Shown: one piece after another, positions 9,122 through 15,721 of the stretch
Position numbering within the stretch: position 1 is the first letter of the stretch
Layout of the letters: the number at the start of each line of letters is the position of its first letter
Source of the DNA: Thalassobacter stenotrophicus
GTDB lineage: Bacteria; Pseudomonadota; Alphaproteobacteria; Rhodobacterales; Rhodobacteraceae
NCBI RefSeq assembly: GCF_001458315.1
Contig: NZ_CYRX01000033.1
Coordinates: 496,001-560,000 of the forward strand
Length of the DNA stretch: 64,000 nt
Direction of reading: 5' to 3'
Program-made: the position numbers and the translations under genes
Notes under the pieces: generated by a model
The model's input: only the letters and a program-made list of their open reading frames with translations
The model's database searches: none
What the model was told of the DNA's origin: nothing

Positions 9122-9136
9122 TTAACCACAAATTAG
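9122..9136. promoter_or_regulatory. Near-consensus CtrA-type box upstream of thiN / acidic-protein gene
   Basis: TTAA-CCACAAA-TTAG at 9122-9136 matches the CtrA pattern TTAA-N7-TTAA at seven of eight defined positions and includes the TTAACCA half. It sits in the divergent region, 73 bases upstream of the acidic-protein start and 34 bases upstream of thiN. Two further TTAA tetramers lie about 60 bases to the left. One mismatch makes this weaker than the box at 19558. Confidence 0.4.
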
Positions 9137-9169
9137 GCATAATTGCGGCGCTGGAGGGAGCTCTGTCTT

Positions 9170-9853
9170 ATGATCGTAACCAGTGAAACCGGTGTCACCT
9201 TGGTGGGTGGCGCGCCGATTTCGGCCCAGATGCTGGGGTTGTGCCTTGAACGTGCGCCGACGTTGGTGGCCGCTGATAGTGGCGCGGGCCGTGCGCTGGC
9301 GCTTGGGCATCGGGCAATCGCCACCATCGGAGACCTCGATAGCCTTGATCCAGACGTGCGCGCGCGCCTGCCGTCTGACAGCTTGCACCCCATCGCGGAG
9401 CAGGACACCACGGATTTTGCCAAGGTCTTGCGCAGCGTAGAGGCACCGTTTCTGTTGGGGATCGGGTTCACTGGTGCGCTGCTGGATCACACTTTGGTCG
9501 CCCTCAGCACGCTCGCCGCCCATAAGGGAGCGCCTTGTGTGCTGGTCTCGGACCATGAGGTGATCATTCACGCGCCGCGCTCCTTGTCGCTGAACCTGCC
9601 GCTGGGCACGCGGGTGTCGTTGTATCCCCTGTGGCCCGTGACGGGGCGGTCCCGCGGGCTGGAATGGCCGATTGAAGGGCTGACGCTCGGGCCGCAGAAC
9701 CAGTTGGGCACCTCCAATCGGGTGATCGCGCGGGACGTGCACTTGGAATTTGACGCGCCGGGAACGCTCGTATTTTTGCCGCCAGAGATGTTGGACGCAG
9801 CACTCGCGGGCTTGGGCATTTCCGCTCGCAGCCCCGGCGTGGGCGGTTTATAG
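9170..9853 (+). CDS. thiN: Thiamine diphosphokinase
   Basis: A 227-residue thiamine pyrophosphokinase, which transfers pyrophosphate from ATP to thiamine. AADSGAGRALALGHRAIATIGDLDSL is the conserved nucleotide/thiamine region, with the metal-binding D-S-G and G-D-x-D-S motifs. EQDTTDFAKVLRSV is the second signature (Q-x-x-T-D-x-x-K), and GFTGALLDHTLVAL corresponds to G-x-x-G-G-R-x-D-H. The ATG at 9170 follows GGAGGGAG at a good distance. It is followed 37 bases later by rpiA, probably in one transcript with gor. Confidence 0.93.
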   Translation: MIVTSETGVTLVGGAPISAQMLGLCLERAPTLVAADSGAGRALALGHRAIATIGDLDSLDPDVRARLPSDSLHPIAEQDTTDFAKVLRSVEAPFLLGIGFTGALLDHTLVALSTLAAHKGAPCVLVSDHEVIIHAPRSLSLNLPLGTRVSLYPLWPVTGRSRGLEWPIEGLTLGPQNQLGTSNRVIARDVHLEFDAPGTLVFLPPEMLDAALAGLGISARSPGVGGL

Positions 9854-9890
9854 AGAACGCGCCTGCCACCTTTTATGCAAGGATTCTGCC

Positions 9891-10679
9891 GTGTCCGCTG
9901 ATCTGAACCCCATCGAAAAAGCAAAATATGTCTCGGCGCGCCGGGCCGTTGACTATGTTGAGGACGGGATGCGCGTCGGATTGGGCACCGGCTCAACCGC
10001 GGCGTGGATGGTGCGGTGTCTGGCTGAGATGGTGCGCAACGACGGGCTTAACATTACGGGCGTGGCCACCTCGACCCGGACGGCCGAATTGGCGACGTCG
10101 CTGGGTATCAAGGTCGTGGACCTGAACGAAGCCAAGTGGCTGGACGTCACGATCGACGGTGCAGACGAATTTGACGACAACCTGACCCTGATCAAAGGGG
10201 GCGGTGGCGCGCTGCTGCAAGAAAAGATCGTGGCCACGGCCAGCGACAAAATGGTCGTGATCACGGACCCGACCAAGCACGTCAAAACGCTGGGTGCGTT
10301 CCCGCTGCCGGTTGAGGTGATCCCCTTTGGTTGGCAGACGACCCAGTCGCTGATCGAAAAGGCGCTGGTCGATCTTGATGTGGATGGCCGCAACATCACG
10401 CTTCGGCTGAACCAAGATGCGTCGTTCCGCACCGATGAGGGCAACTTGATCCTTGATCTGCACCTAGAGCGGCTAGAGGATGCGCAGCAGGTAAGCCACG
10501 TGCTGAACCAGATCCCGGGCGTTGTGGAAAACGGGTTGTTCATCAACCTATGCGACGTCGTGATCGTGGGGGCCGCCGACGGCAGCGCGATTGTGCGTGA
10601 CATTAATAACGGCACAGTGACCAACGAACAGGTCGCCGTGAATGAGAGCGACAGCATCTTTACGGATGTTGGTGGCTAG
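9891..10679 (+). CDS. rpiA: Ribose-5-phosphate isomerase A
   Basis: A 262-residue RpiA, which interconverts ribose 5-phosphate and ribulose 5-phosphate. The GTG at 9891 is taken as start (GCAAGGATTC upstream); the long upstream open extension belongs to thiN in another frame. Motifs: VGLGTGSTA phosphate loop, IDGADEFDDNLTLIKGGGGAL with the catalytic Asp residues, and KMVVITDPTKHVKTLG. Typical RpiA ends near residue 225-230. Here the C-terminus is extended by about 30 residues (AIVRDINNGTVTNEQVAV), which is common in alphaproteobacteria. Confidence 0.95.
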   Translation: MSADLNPIEKAKYVSARRAVDYVEDGMRVGLGTGSTAAWMVRCLAEMVRNDGLNITGVATSTRTAELATSLGIKVVDLNEAKWLDVTIDGADEFDDNLTLIKGGGGALLQEKIVATASDKMVVITDPTKHVKTLGAFPLPVEVIPFGWQTTQSLIEKALVDLDVDGRNITLRLNQDASFRTDEGNLILDLHLERLEDAQQVSHVLNQIPGVVENGLFINLCDVVIVGAADGSAIVRDINNGTVTNEQVAVNESDSIFTDVGG

Positions 10680-10697
10680 ACTTTGGAAGGAACTGCA

Positions 10698-12137
10698 ATG
10701 GCGTTTGACTATGACCTCTTCGTAATCGGAGGCGGGTCGGGTGGTGTGCGTGCAGCCCGTGTGGCCGCAGGCGAAAACGGCGCCAAGGTGGCTCTGGCAG
10801 AAGAAAGCCGGTACGGCGGCACCTGCGTGATCCGGGGCTGTGTGCCCAAAAAGCTGATGGTGTTCGCCTCCAGCTATGGCAGCGTCGCACAGGATGCGGG
10901 CGCCTATGGCTGGGACGTCACGCAGGGCGGTTTCGACTGGACCAAGTTCCGCACCAAGATGAACGCCGAGTTGGACCGGCTTGAGGGTGTCTATCGGTCG
11001 CTGCTGAAAAATTCAGGCGTTGAGAGCTTTGATCAGCGTGCACGGGTCAAAGACCCTCACACCGTTGAGCTGGCTGATGGCCGAACCTTTACCGCCAAGC
11101 ACATTCTGCTGGCTATGGGCGGGCGTCCGGTGCGCCCCGATATGCCCAATGCGCATCTGGCGATGGTGTCGGATGACATCTTTAATATGCCCAAAATGCC
11201 CAAAACCGTGCTGATTGTGGGCGGCGGCTATATTGCATGTGAATTCGCCTGCATCCTGCAAGGGCTGGGTGTGCAGGTGACGCAATACTACCGTGGTGCG
11301 CAGATCCTTCGGGGCTTTGATGATGAGGCTCGTGGCCTGATTTCTGAGGAAATGCGGACCCAAGGGATCGATATCCACACGGGGGCCAACGTGCTGCAAA
11401 TGGCACCAGAGGCGGCGGTGAAGGCCGCGGGCGGTGCCGATGCGGCGATGGCCTATCCCGCTGGTGAAACCCCGGTGATGACTGGCGACGGGGACGGCCC
11501 GCTATGGGTCAAATCCACCACCGGCCATGAAGGCGTTTACGACGCTGTGTTCTTTGCTACGGGCCGCGCGCCCAACACGGACAACATGGGCCTAGAAGAC
11601 GTCGGCGTGAAACTGGGCCGTGCGGGTGAGGTTGTCGTGGACGACTACAGCCAGACCGATGTGCCCTCGATCTACGCCATTGGCGACGTGACCAACCGGG
11701 TCAACCTGACGCCTGTGGCTATCCGCGAAGGTATGGCTTTTGTTGAGACCGTGTTCAAAGGCAACCCCACCAAGGTTGACCACGATTTGATCCCATCTGC
11801 GGTGTTCACACAGCCAGAAATGGGGACTGTCGGCCTAAGCGAAGAGGCCGCGCGAGAGATTGAACCCGTTGATATCTATTGCACATCTTTCCGTCCGATG
11901 AAGTCCGCCTTTGCCGGTGCGCCCAACCGCGTGTTGATGAAGCTGGTCGTCTCCAAGGCGACGGACATCGTTCTGGGCTGTCATATTGTGGCGCCTGACG
12001 CGGGCGAGATGATCCAACTTGCGGGTGTCGCCGTGAAAATGGGCGCAACCAAAGCGGATTTTGATCGCACCGTCGCCGTTCACCCCACGATGTCTGAGGA
12101 AATCGTGACCATGAAGAACCCGGTGCGGAGCGCCTAG
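10698..12137 (+). CDS. gor: Glutathione reductase (class I pyridine nucleotide-disulfide oxidoreductase)
   Basis: A 479-residue flavoenzyme that reduces glutathione disulfide with NADPH. FAD is bound by VIGGGSGGVRAARVAA. The redox-active pair is in YGGTCVIRGCVPKKLM (Cys-x4-Cys). NADPH binding is at VLIVGGGYIACEFA. YAIGDVTNRVNLTPVAIREG contacts FAD, and the C-terminal VAVHPTMSEEIVTM carries the dimer-interface His-Glu couple. The VIRGCVPKKL form distinguishes it from lipoamide dehydrogenases. The start at 10698 follows GGAAGGAACTG, 18 bases after rpiA, indicating co-transcription. Confidence 0.94.
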   Translation: MAFDYDLFVIGGGSGGVRAARVAAGENGAKVALAEESRYGGTCVIRGCVPKKLMVFASSYGSVAQDAGAYGWDVTQGGFDWTKFRTKMNAELDRLEGVYRSLLKNSGVESFDQRARVKDPHTVELADGRTFTAKHILLAMGGRPVRPDMPNAHLAMVSDDIFNMPKMPKTVLIVGGGYIACEFACILQGLGVQVTQYYRGAQILRGFDDEARGLISEEMRTQGIDIHTGANVLQMAPEAAVKAAGGADAAMAYPAGETPVMTGDGDGPLWVKSTTGHEGVYDAVFFATGRAPNTDNMGLEDVGVKLGRAGEVVVDDYSQTDVPSIYAIGDVTNRVNLTPVAIREGMAFVETVFKGNPTKVDHDLIPSAVFTQPEMGTVGLSEEAAREIEPVDIYCTSFRPMKSAFAGAPNRVLMKLVVSKATDIVLGCHIVAPDAGEMIQLAGVAVKMGATKADFDRTVAVHPTMSEEIVTMKNPVRSA

Positions 12138-12218
12138 TAAGGGCTTGAATATTCGTCCTTCGACCACAAGTTGAAGAACAACGCTAAAGAGATAAGACGA
12201 CAAAAGGGGAAGACCTGT

Positions 12219-13385
12219 ATGGCTGGGAATAACGGCGGCCCTTGGGGCGGCGGAGGCGGCTCTGGCGGCGGTGATGATGACCGCGGCGGCAACCGAGGCG
12301 GGGGCGGACGTCGCCCCAACGGCAATGGCGACGGGCCTCAAATCCCTGAAATTGATGAGCTGGTGAAAAAAGGCCAAGAGCAGTTGCGCGTCCTGATGGG
12401 CGGCAAAGGCGGTGGCGGCAATGGCCGTGGCCCAATGGGCGGCAGCGGCGGCCCGATCTTTACCAAAGGCACCATCGGTTTGGCGGCCTTGGCGGCTGTT
12501 GGTCTGTGGGTCTATGCTTCGCTCTATACGGTCCGCCCGGAAGAACAATCCGTTGAGCTGTTGTTCGGCGAATACGTGGCCACCGGCAATTCGGGTCTGA
12601 ACTTTGCGCCTTGGCCCGTTGTGCGCGCCGAAGTGATCCCGGTCACGACGGAGCGGACTGTGGACATCGGCACAGGTCGGGGGCAGGCGGCGGATGCTGG
12701 TCTGATGCTTACGGGTGATGAGAATATCATCGACATCGATTTCCAAGTGTCTTGGAACATCAGCGACCCGCGTGCCTTCTTGTTCAACCTGCGCGATCCC
12801 GAGCAATCGATCCGCGCTGTGGCTGAGTCCGCGATGCGTGAAATCGTGGCACAGTCTGAACTGGCTCCGATCCTGAACCGCGACCGCGAAGCCATTGCGC
12901 AGCGCCTTGAAGAACTGATCCAGTCCACCCTCGACAGCTATCAGTCCGGTGTGGCGATCTTGCGTGTCAACTTTGACCGCGCCGATCCGCCCGAAGAAGT
13001 GATTGATGCCTTCCGCGAAGTGCAGGCCGCTGAGCAAGAGCGTGACCGGCTGCAAAGCCAAGCTGATGCCTATGCCAACCGTGTGCTTGCGGGCGCGCGT
13101 GGTGAATCTGCTCAGCTGTTAGAAGAAGCCGAAGCCTACCGGGCGCAGGTTGTGAACGAAGCCGAAGGTGAAGCCAGCCGTTTCGTCGCCGTTTTGGGCG
13201 AATACACCAATGCCCCTGAAGTGACGCGCAAGCGGCTCTATCTGGAAACGATGGAGAACGTTCTGGGCGGTCTCGACAAGATCATCGTTGATGACAACAT
13301 CGGCGGTGGTGGCGAGGGCGGTGGCCAAGGCGTCATCCCGTTCCTGCCCATCAATGAACTGCGCCGTGGCGGAGGAACCAACTGA
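12219..13385 (+). CDS. hflK: FtsH protease modulator HflK
   Basis: A 388-residue SPFH/band-7 protein. The first 70 residues are Gly-rich and cytoplasmic. One membrane helix follows at about residues 88-105 (GTIGLAALAAVGLWVYASLY), then the periplasmic band-7 domain begins with YTVRPEEQSVELLFGEY. The later coiled-coil part has AEQERDRLQSQADAYANRVL. HflK and HflC form a large cage around FtsH in the inner membrane. The start at 12219 follows AAAAGGGGAAG; the ATG 48 bases upstream lacks such a site. The stop overlaps the hflC start by one base (TGATG), showing translational coupling. Confidence 0.95.
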   Translation: MAGNNGGPWGGGGGSGGGDDDRGGNRGGGGRRPNGNGDGPQIPEIDELVKKGQEQLRVLMGGKGGGGNGRGPMGGSGGPIFTKGTIGLAALAAVGLWVYASLYTVRPEEQSVELLFGEYVATGNSGLNFAPWPVVRAEVIPVTTERTVDIGTGRGQAADAGLMLTGDENIIDIDFQVSWNISDPRAFLFNLRDPEQSIRAVAESAMREIVAQSELAPILNRDREAIAQRLEELIQSTLDSYQSGVAILRVNFDRADPPEEVIDAFREVQAAEQERDRLQSQADAYANRVLAGARGESAQLLEEAEAYRAQVVNEAEGEASRFVAVLGEYTNAPEVTRKRLYLETMENVLGGLDKIIVDDNIGGGGEGGGQGVIPFLPINELRRGGGTN

Positions 13386-14257
13386 TGAACAAATCAACTT
13401 TCCTGATCCCGGTCGTCGTTGTTGCGCTGGTCGGTGTGCTGTCCTCGGTGTTTATCGTGGATGAACGTGAAAAAGCGCTCGTGCTGCAATTTGGTCGTGT
13501 GGTTGCGGTCAAGGAAGACCCCGGTCTGGCCTTCAAACTGCCGCTGATCCAAGAGGTTGTCCGTTATGACGACCGCATCCTGAGCCGCGATGTGGACCCG
13601 ATTGAGATCACGCCGTCGGATGATCGTCGTCTCGTGGTTGACGCGTTTGCCCGATATCGGATTTCCGACGTTGAAGACTTCCGCGAAGCTGTGGGCGTTG
13701 GTGGCATTCGGACTGCCGAAATCCAGCTTGATCGGATTTTGCGGTCGCAGTTGCGGGCCGTTCTGGGTTCGGTGTCGTCTAACGACATTCTGAGCACGGA
13801 TCGGGCGGTTCTGATGGACCGGATCGCGACACTTGCCCGGAATGAGGGCCGTCAACTGGGTCTGGAAATCATCGACGTTCGCCTCAAGCGGACCGACCTT
13901 CCGGCGCAAAACCTTGACGCGACCTTTGCTCGGATGCGCGCAGAGCGTGAACGCGAAGCTGCAGATGAGATCGCCCGTGGTGAAGAAGCCGCGCAGCGGA
14001 TCCGTGCCCAAGCGGACCGGACCGTGGTTGAGTTGGTCTCGGACAGCACACGTCAGGCCGAGATCGTTCGTGGTGAAGCCGATGCGCGCCGCAACAACAT
14101 CTTTGCTCAGGCCTTTGGTCAGGACCCGGAATTCTTTGAGTTCTACCGCTCGCTCACGGCCTACAGCCGCGCGTTGCAGGGGAACAACTCGACGATGGTT
14201 CTGTCGCCCGACAGTGAGTTCTTTGACTACCTAAAAGCGGACACTGGTCGTCAGTAA
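13385..14257 (+). CDS. hflC: FtsH protease modulator HflC
   Basis: A 290-residue partner of HflK with an N-terminal membrane anchor (about 6-24) and a periplasmic SPFH domain (FIVDEREKALVLQFGRVV). The RLKRTDLP motif near residue 164 and the coiled-coil region ARMRAEREREAADEIARGEEAA are typical. The C-terminus FYRSLTAYSRAL and MVLSPDSEFFDYL closes the family pattern. It overlaps hflK by one base and the DUF2065 gene by one base (TAATG), so the three form one operon. Confidence 0.96.
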   Translation: MNKSTFLIPVVVVALVGVLSSVFIVDEREKALVLQFGRVVAVKEDPGLAFKLPLIQEVVRYDDRILSRDVDPIEITPSDDRRLVVDAFARYRISDVEDFREAVGVGGIRTAEIQLDRILRSQLRAVLGSVSSNDILSTDRAVLMDRIATLARNEGRQLGLEIIDVRLKRTDLPAQNLDATFARMRAEREREAADEIARGEEAAQRIRAQADRTVVELVSDSTRQAEIVRGEADARRNNIFAQAFGQDPEFFEFYRSLTAYSRALQGNNSTMVLSPDSEFFDYLKADTGRQ

Positions 14258-14457
14258 TGATCGAAGCAGTGTTACTGGGCCTTGCGATGGCCCTTGTGAT
14301 TGAGGGGCTGGTGCTTGCACTGGCCCCTCGGCGTTTGGAAGACCTGATCGCGATGATTGCGGAAATCCCGTTTGAAACCCGCCGCATGATCGGCCTGATT
14401 TGTGTGGGCTTGGGTGTCGTGGGCGTCGGATTTGTGCGGGCGGTGTTTGGGGGTTAG
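14257..14457 (+). CDS. DUF2065 family small membrane protein
   Basis: A 66-residue membrane protein of the DUF2065 family (YjeT-like). It has two hydrophobic helices (3-23 and about 44-62) and the motif LALAPRRLEDLIAMIAEIP between them. Genes of this family habitually follow hflC, as here, where the start overlaps the hflC stop. The role is unknown; an accessory role in the FtsH-HflKC complex is inferred from context only. Confidence 0.9.
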   Translation: MIEAVLLGLAMALVIEGLVLALAPRRLEDLIAMIAEIPFETRRMIGLICVGLGVVGVGFVRAVFGG

Positions 14458-14484
14458 CCCCGATTTTGGCCCGGTTCATGGGGG

Positions 14485-14895
14485 CTATTCGCCCTGAAGG
14501 CTTTGCAGATAGCTGATCAGGTTTGCCAACTCTGGGCTGACAAGGACCGGCTGGCCGCTTTCGACCTTGAGCGGGACGTTTTGATCGGCCTCAAGAAACG
14601 CGCCAAAAATCGGCATGTCGCCGCCGTGGGCCAGCAACGGGGACCGACCGTCGATTTGCATCAAAGTCTGTTCTGTCGGAAAGGTCCCACCGTTGCGATC
14701 CGATAGTGTGGTCAGGTCTGGTGGTGCGATGGCGAGCATCTCGGCCATTGGCCCCGTACCCGCGCCGCTTTTGCCGTGGCATTGCCAGCAATAGGTTTGG
14801 AAAAAGTCGCGCCCGGCTCGTGGGTCGGCCTCTTGCGCCTGCGCGGGTAGGGTCGCGGCCAGCGCGACTGTTAACACTCGAAGTCCCATCGACAT
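14485..14895 (-). CDS. Small periplasmic c-type cytochrome
   Basis: A 136-residue protein with a signal peptide (residues 1-20, cleavage near AQAQE) and one haem c motif, CWQCH, at about residues 36-40. MPIFGAFL at about 94-101 offers the axial Met. The fold is a class I mono-haem cytochrome c. An electron-carrier role in the periplasm is inferred; its partner cannot be told from context. Its maturation would depend on the ccm genes at 42-45 kb. It is divergent from the flavodoxin-like gene. Confidence 0.85.
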   Translation of the reverse strand: MSMGLRVLTVALAATLPAQAQEADPRAGRDFFQTYCWQCHGKSGAGTGPMAEMLAIAPPDLTTLSDRNGGTFPTEQTLMQIDGRSPLLAHGGDMPIFGAFLEADQNVPLKVESGQPVLVSPELANLISYLQSLQGE

Positions 14896-15007
14896 TGGTC
14901 ACCTCCTGCTTTCAGTGTACCAAAATGGGCGGTTTTCGACAACGCTGCTGCATTTTGTGCGCGGGATTGGCGTGTTAAGACAGGTTAAACCACCGGAGCC
15001 GCGCACC

Positions 15008-15493
15008 ATGACCCAACTGCTGATCGTGTATCATTCCCGCACAGGTGGCAGTCTGCAGATGGCGCAGGCCGCTGCGGACGCGGCGGGGCAGGAATGCGAA
15101 ACGGTCCTGAAATCCGCGCAGGATACAGGGCCGGATGACCTATTGGCGGCAGATGGCTACATCTTTTGCGCGCCCGAAAACCTTGCGGCGATTTCGGGTG
15201 TGATGAAGGATTTCTTTGATCGGTGCTATTACCCGGTTTTGGGTGAGTTGAACGGGCGGCCCTATGCGCAGATGATCTGTGCAGGGTCTGATGGGCAGAA
15301 CGCGGCACGTCAGACGGCGCGCATCGCCACAGGTTGGCGTCTGCGAGAGGTGCAGGAGCCGCTGATCCTGTGCACTCATGCCCAAACGCCAGAGGCCATT
15401 TTGGCGCCGAAGTCCCTGACGGAGGCCGAGTTGGCCCCCTGTCGTGATCTGGGGGCTGCGATTGGGGCGGGGCTGAGCCTGGGCGTGTTCTAA
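15008..15493 (+). CDS. Flavodoxin / NAD(P)H-dependent FMN oxidoreductase family protein
   Basis: A 161-residue flavodoxin-fold protein. The FMN phosphate loop is LLIVYHSRTGGSLQMAQ at the N-terminus. DGYIFCAPENLAAISGVMKDFFDR matches the second FMN contact (P-x-N-x-x-x-x-x-G-x-x-K-D-F-x-D) of flavodoxin-like reductases. The length is that of a single-domain flavoprotein. The substrate is unknown. The ATG at 15008 was chosen because homologous proteins begin directly at the first strand. No strong RBS is seen. Confidence 0.82.
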   Translation: MTQLLIVYHSRTGGSLQMAQAAADAAGQECETVLKSAQDTGPDDLLAADGYIFCAPENLAAISGVMKDFFDRCYYPVLGELNGRPYAQMICAGSDGQNAARQTARIATGWRLREVQEPLILCTHAQTPEAILAPKSLTEAELAPCRDLGAAIGAGLSLGVF

Positions 15494-15628
15494 CCCGTCT
15501 GTTGTGCAGGAAATATGTCGCGTTGTGGATGGGGCCCGAGTCGGTGTGTAATCACCCCTAGCGGCGTTAAATTCAGGCCAGTGGGGCAACATGCCACGTT
15601 TTCCGTGCTTGAGATTTTGTCCGCCATA

Positions 15629-15644
15629 GTATACCGCGGCATAC
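15629..15644. promoter_or_regulatory. Near-perfect palindrome upstream of acnB
   Basis: GTATACCGCGGCATAC at 15629-15644 is palindromic at 7 of 8 pairs and is flanked by ATA on the left and AAT on the right. It lies 78 bases upstream of the acnB ATG. A second dyad, GACCC-AC-GGGTC, follows at about 15665-15676. The GTAT...ATAC form resembles GntR-type operators (G-T-A-T-A-C cores). The regulator is not identifiable here. Confidence 0.45.
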
Positions 15645-15721
15645 AATTGCTTCTCGGGAGCGGTGACCCACGGGTCCCGGCGTCGAAGCTGCCCTCTAAA
15701 CTCTAACTCGTCGGGATCATC

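Noticed and set aside
12219-12430. Gly-rich, GGC-repetitive DNA at the start of hflK as a repeat element
   Set aside because: It is coding sequence for the normal glycine-rich N-terminus of HflK.
11835-13061. A 408-codon minus-strand open frame
   Set aside because: It is antisense to gor and hflK, both well supported; no domain is seen in it.
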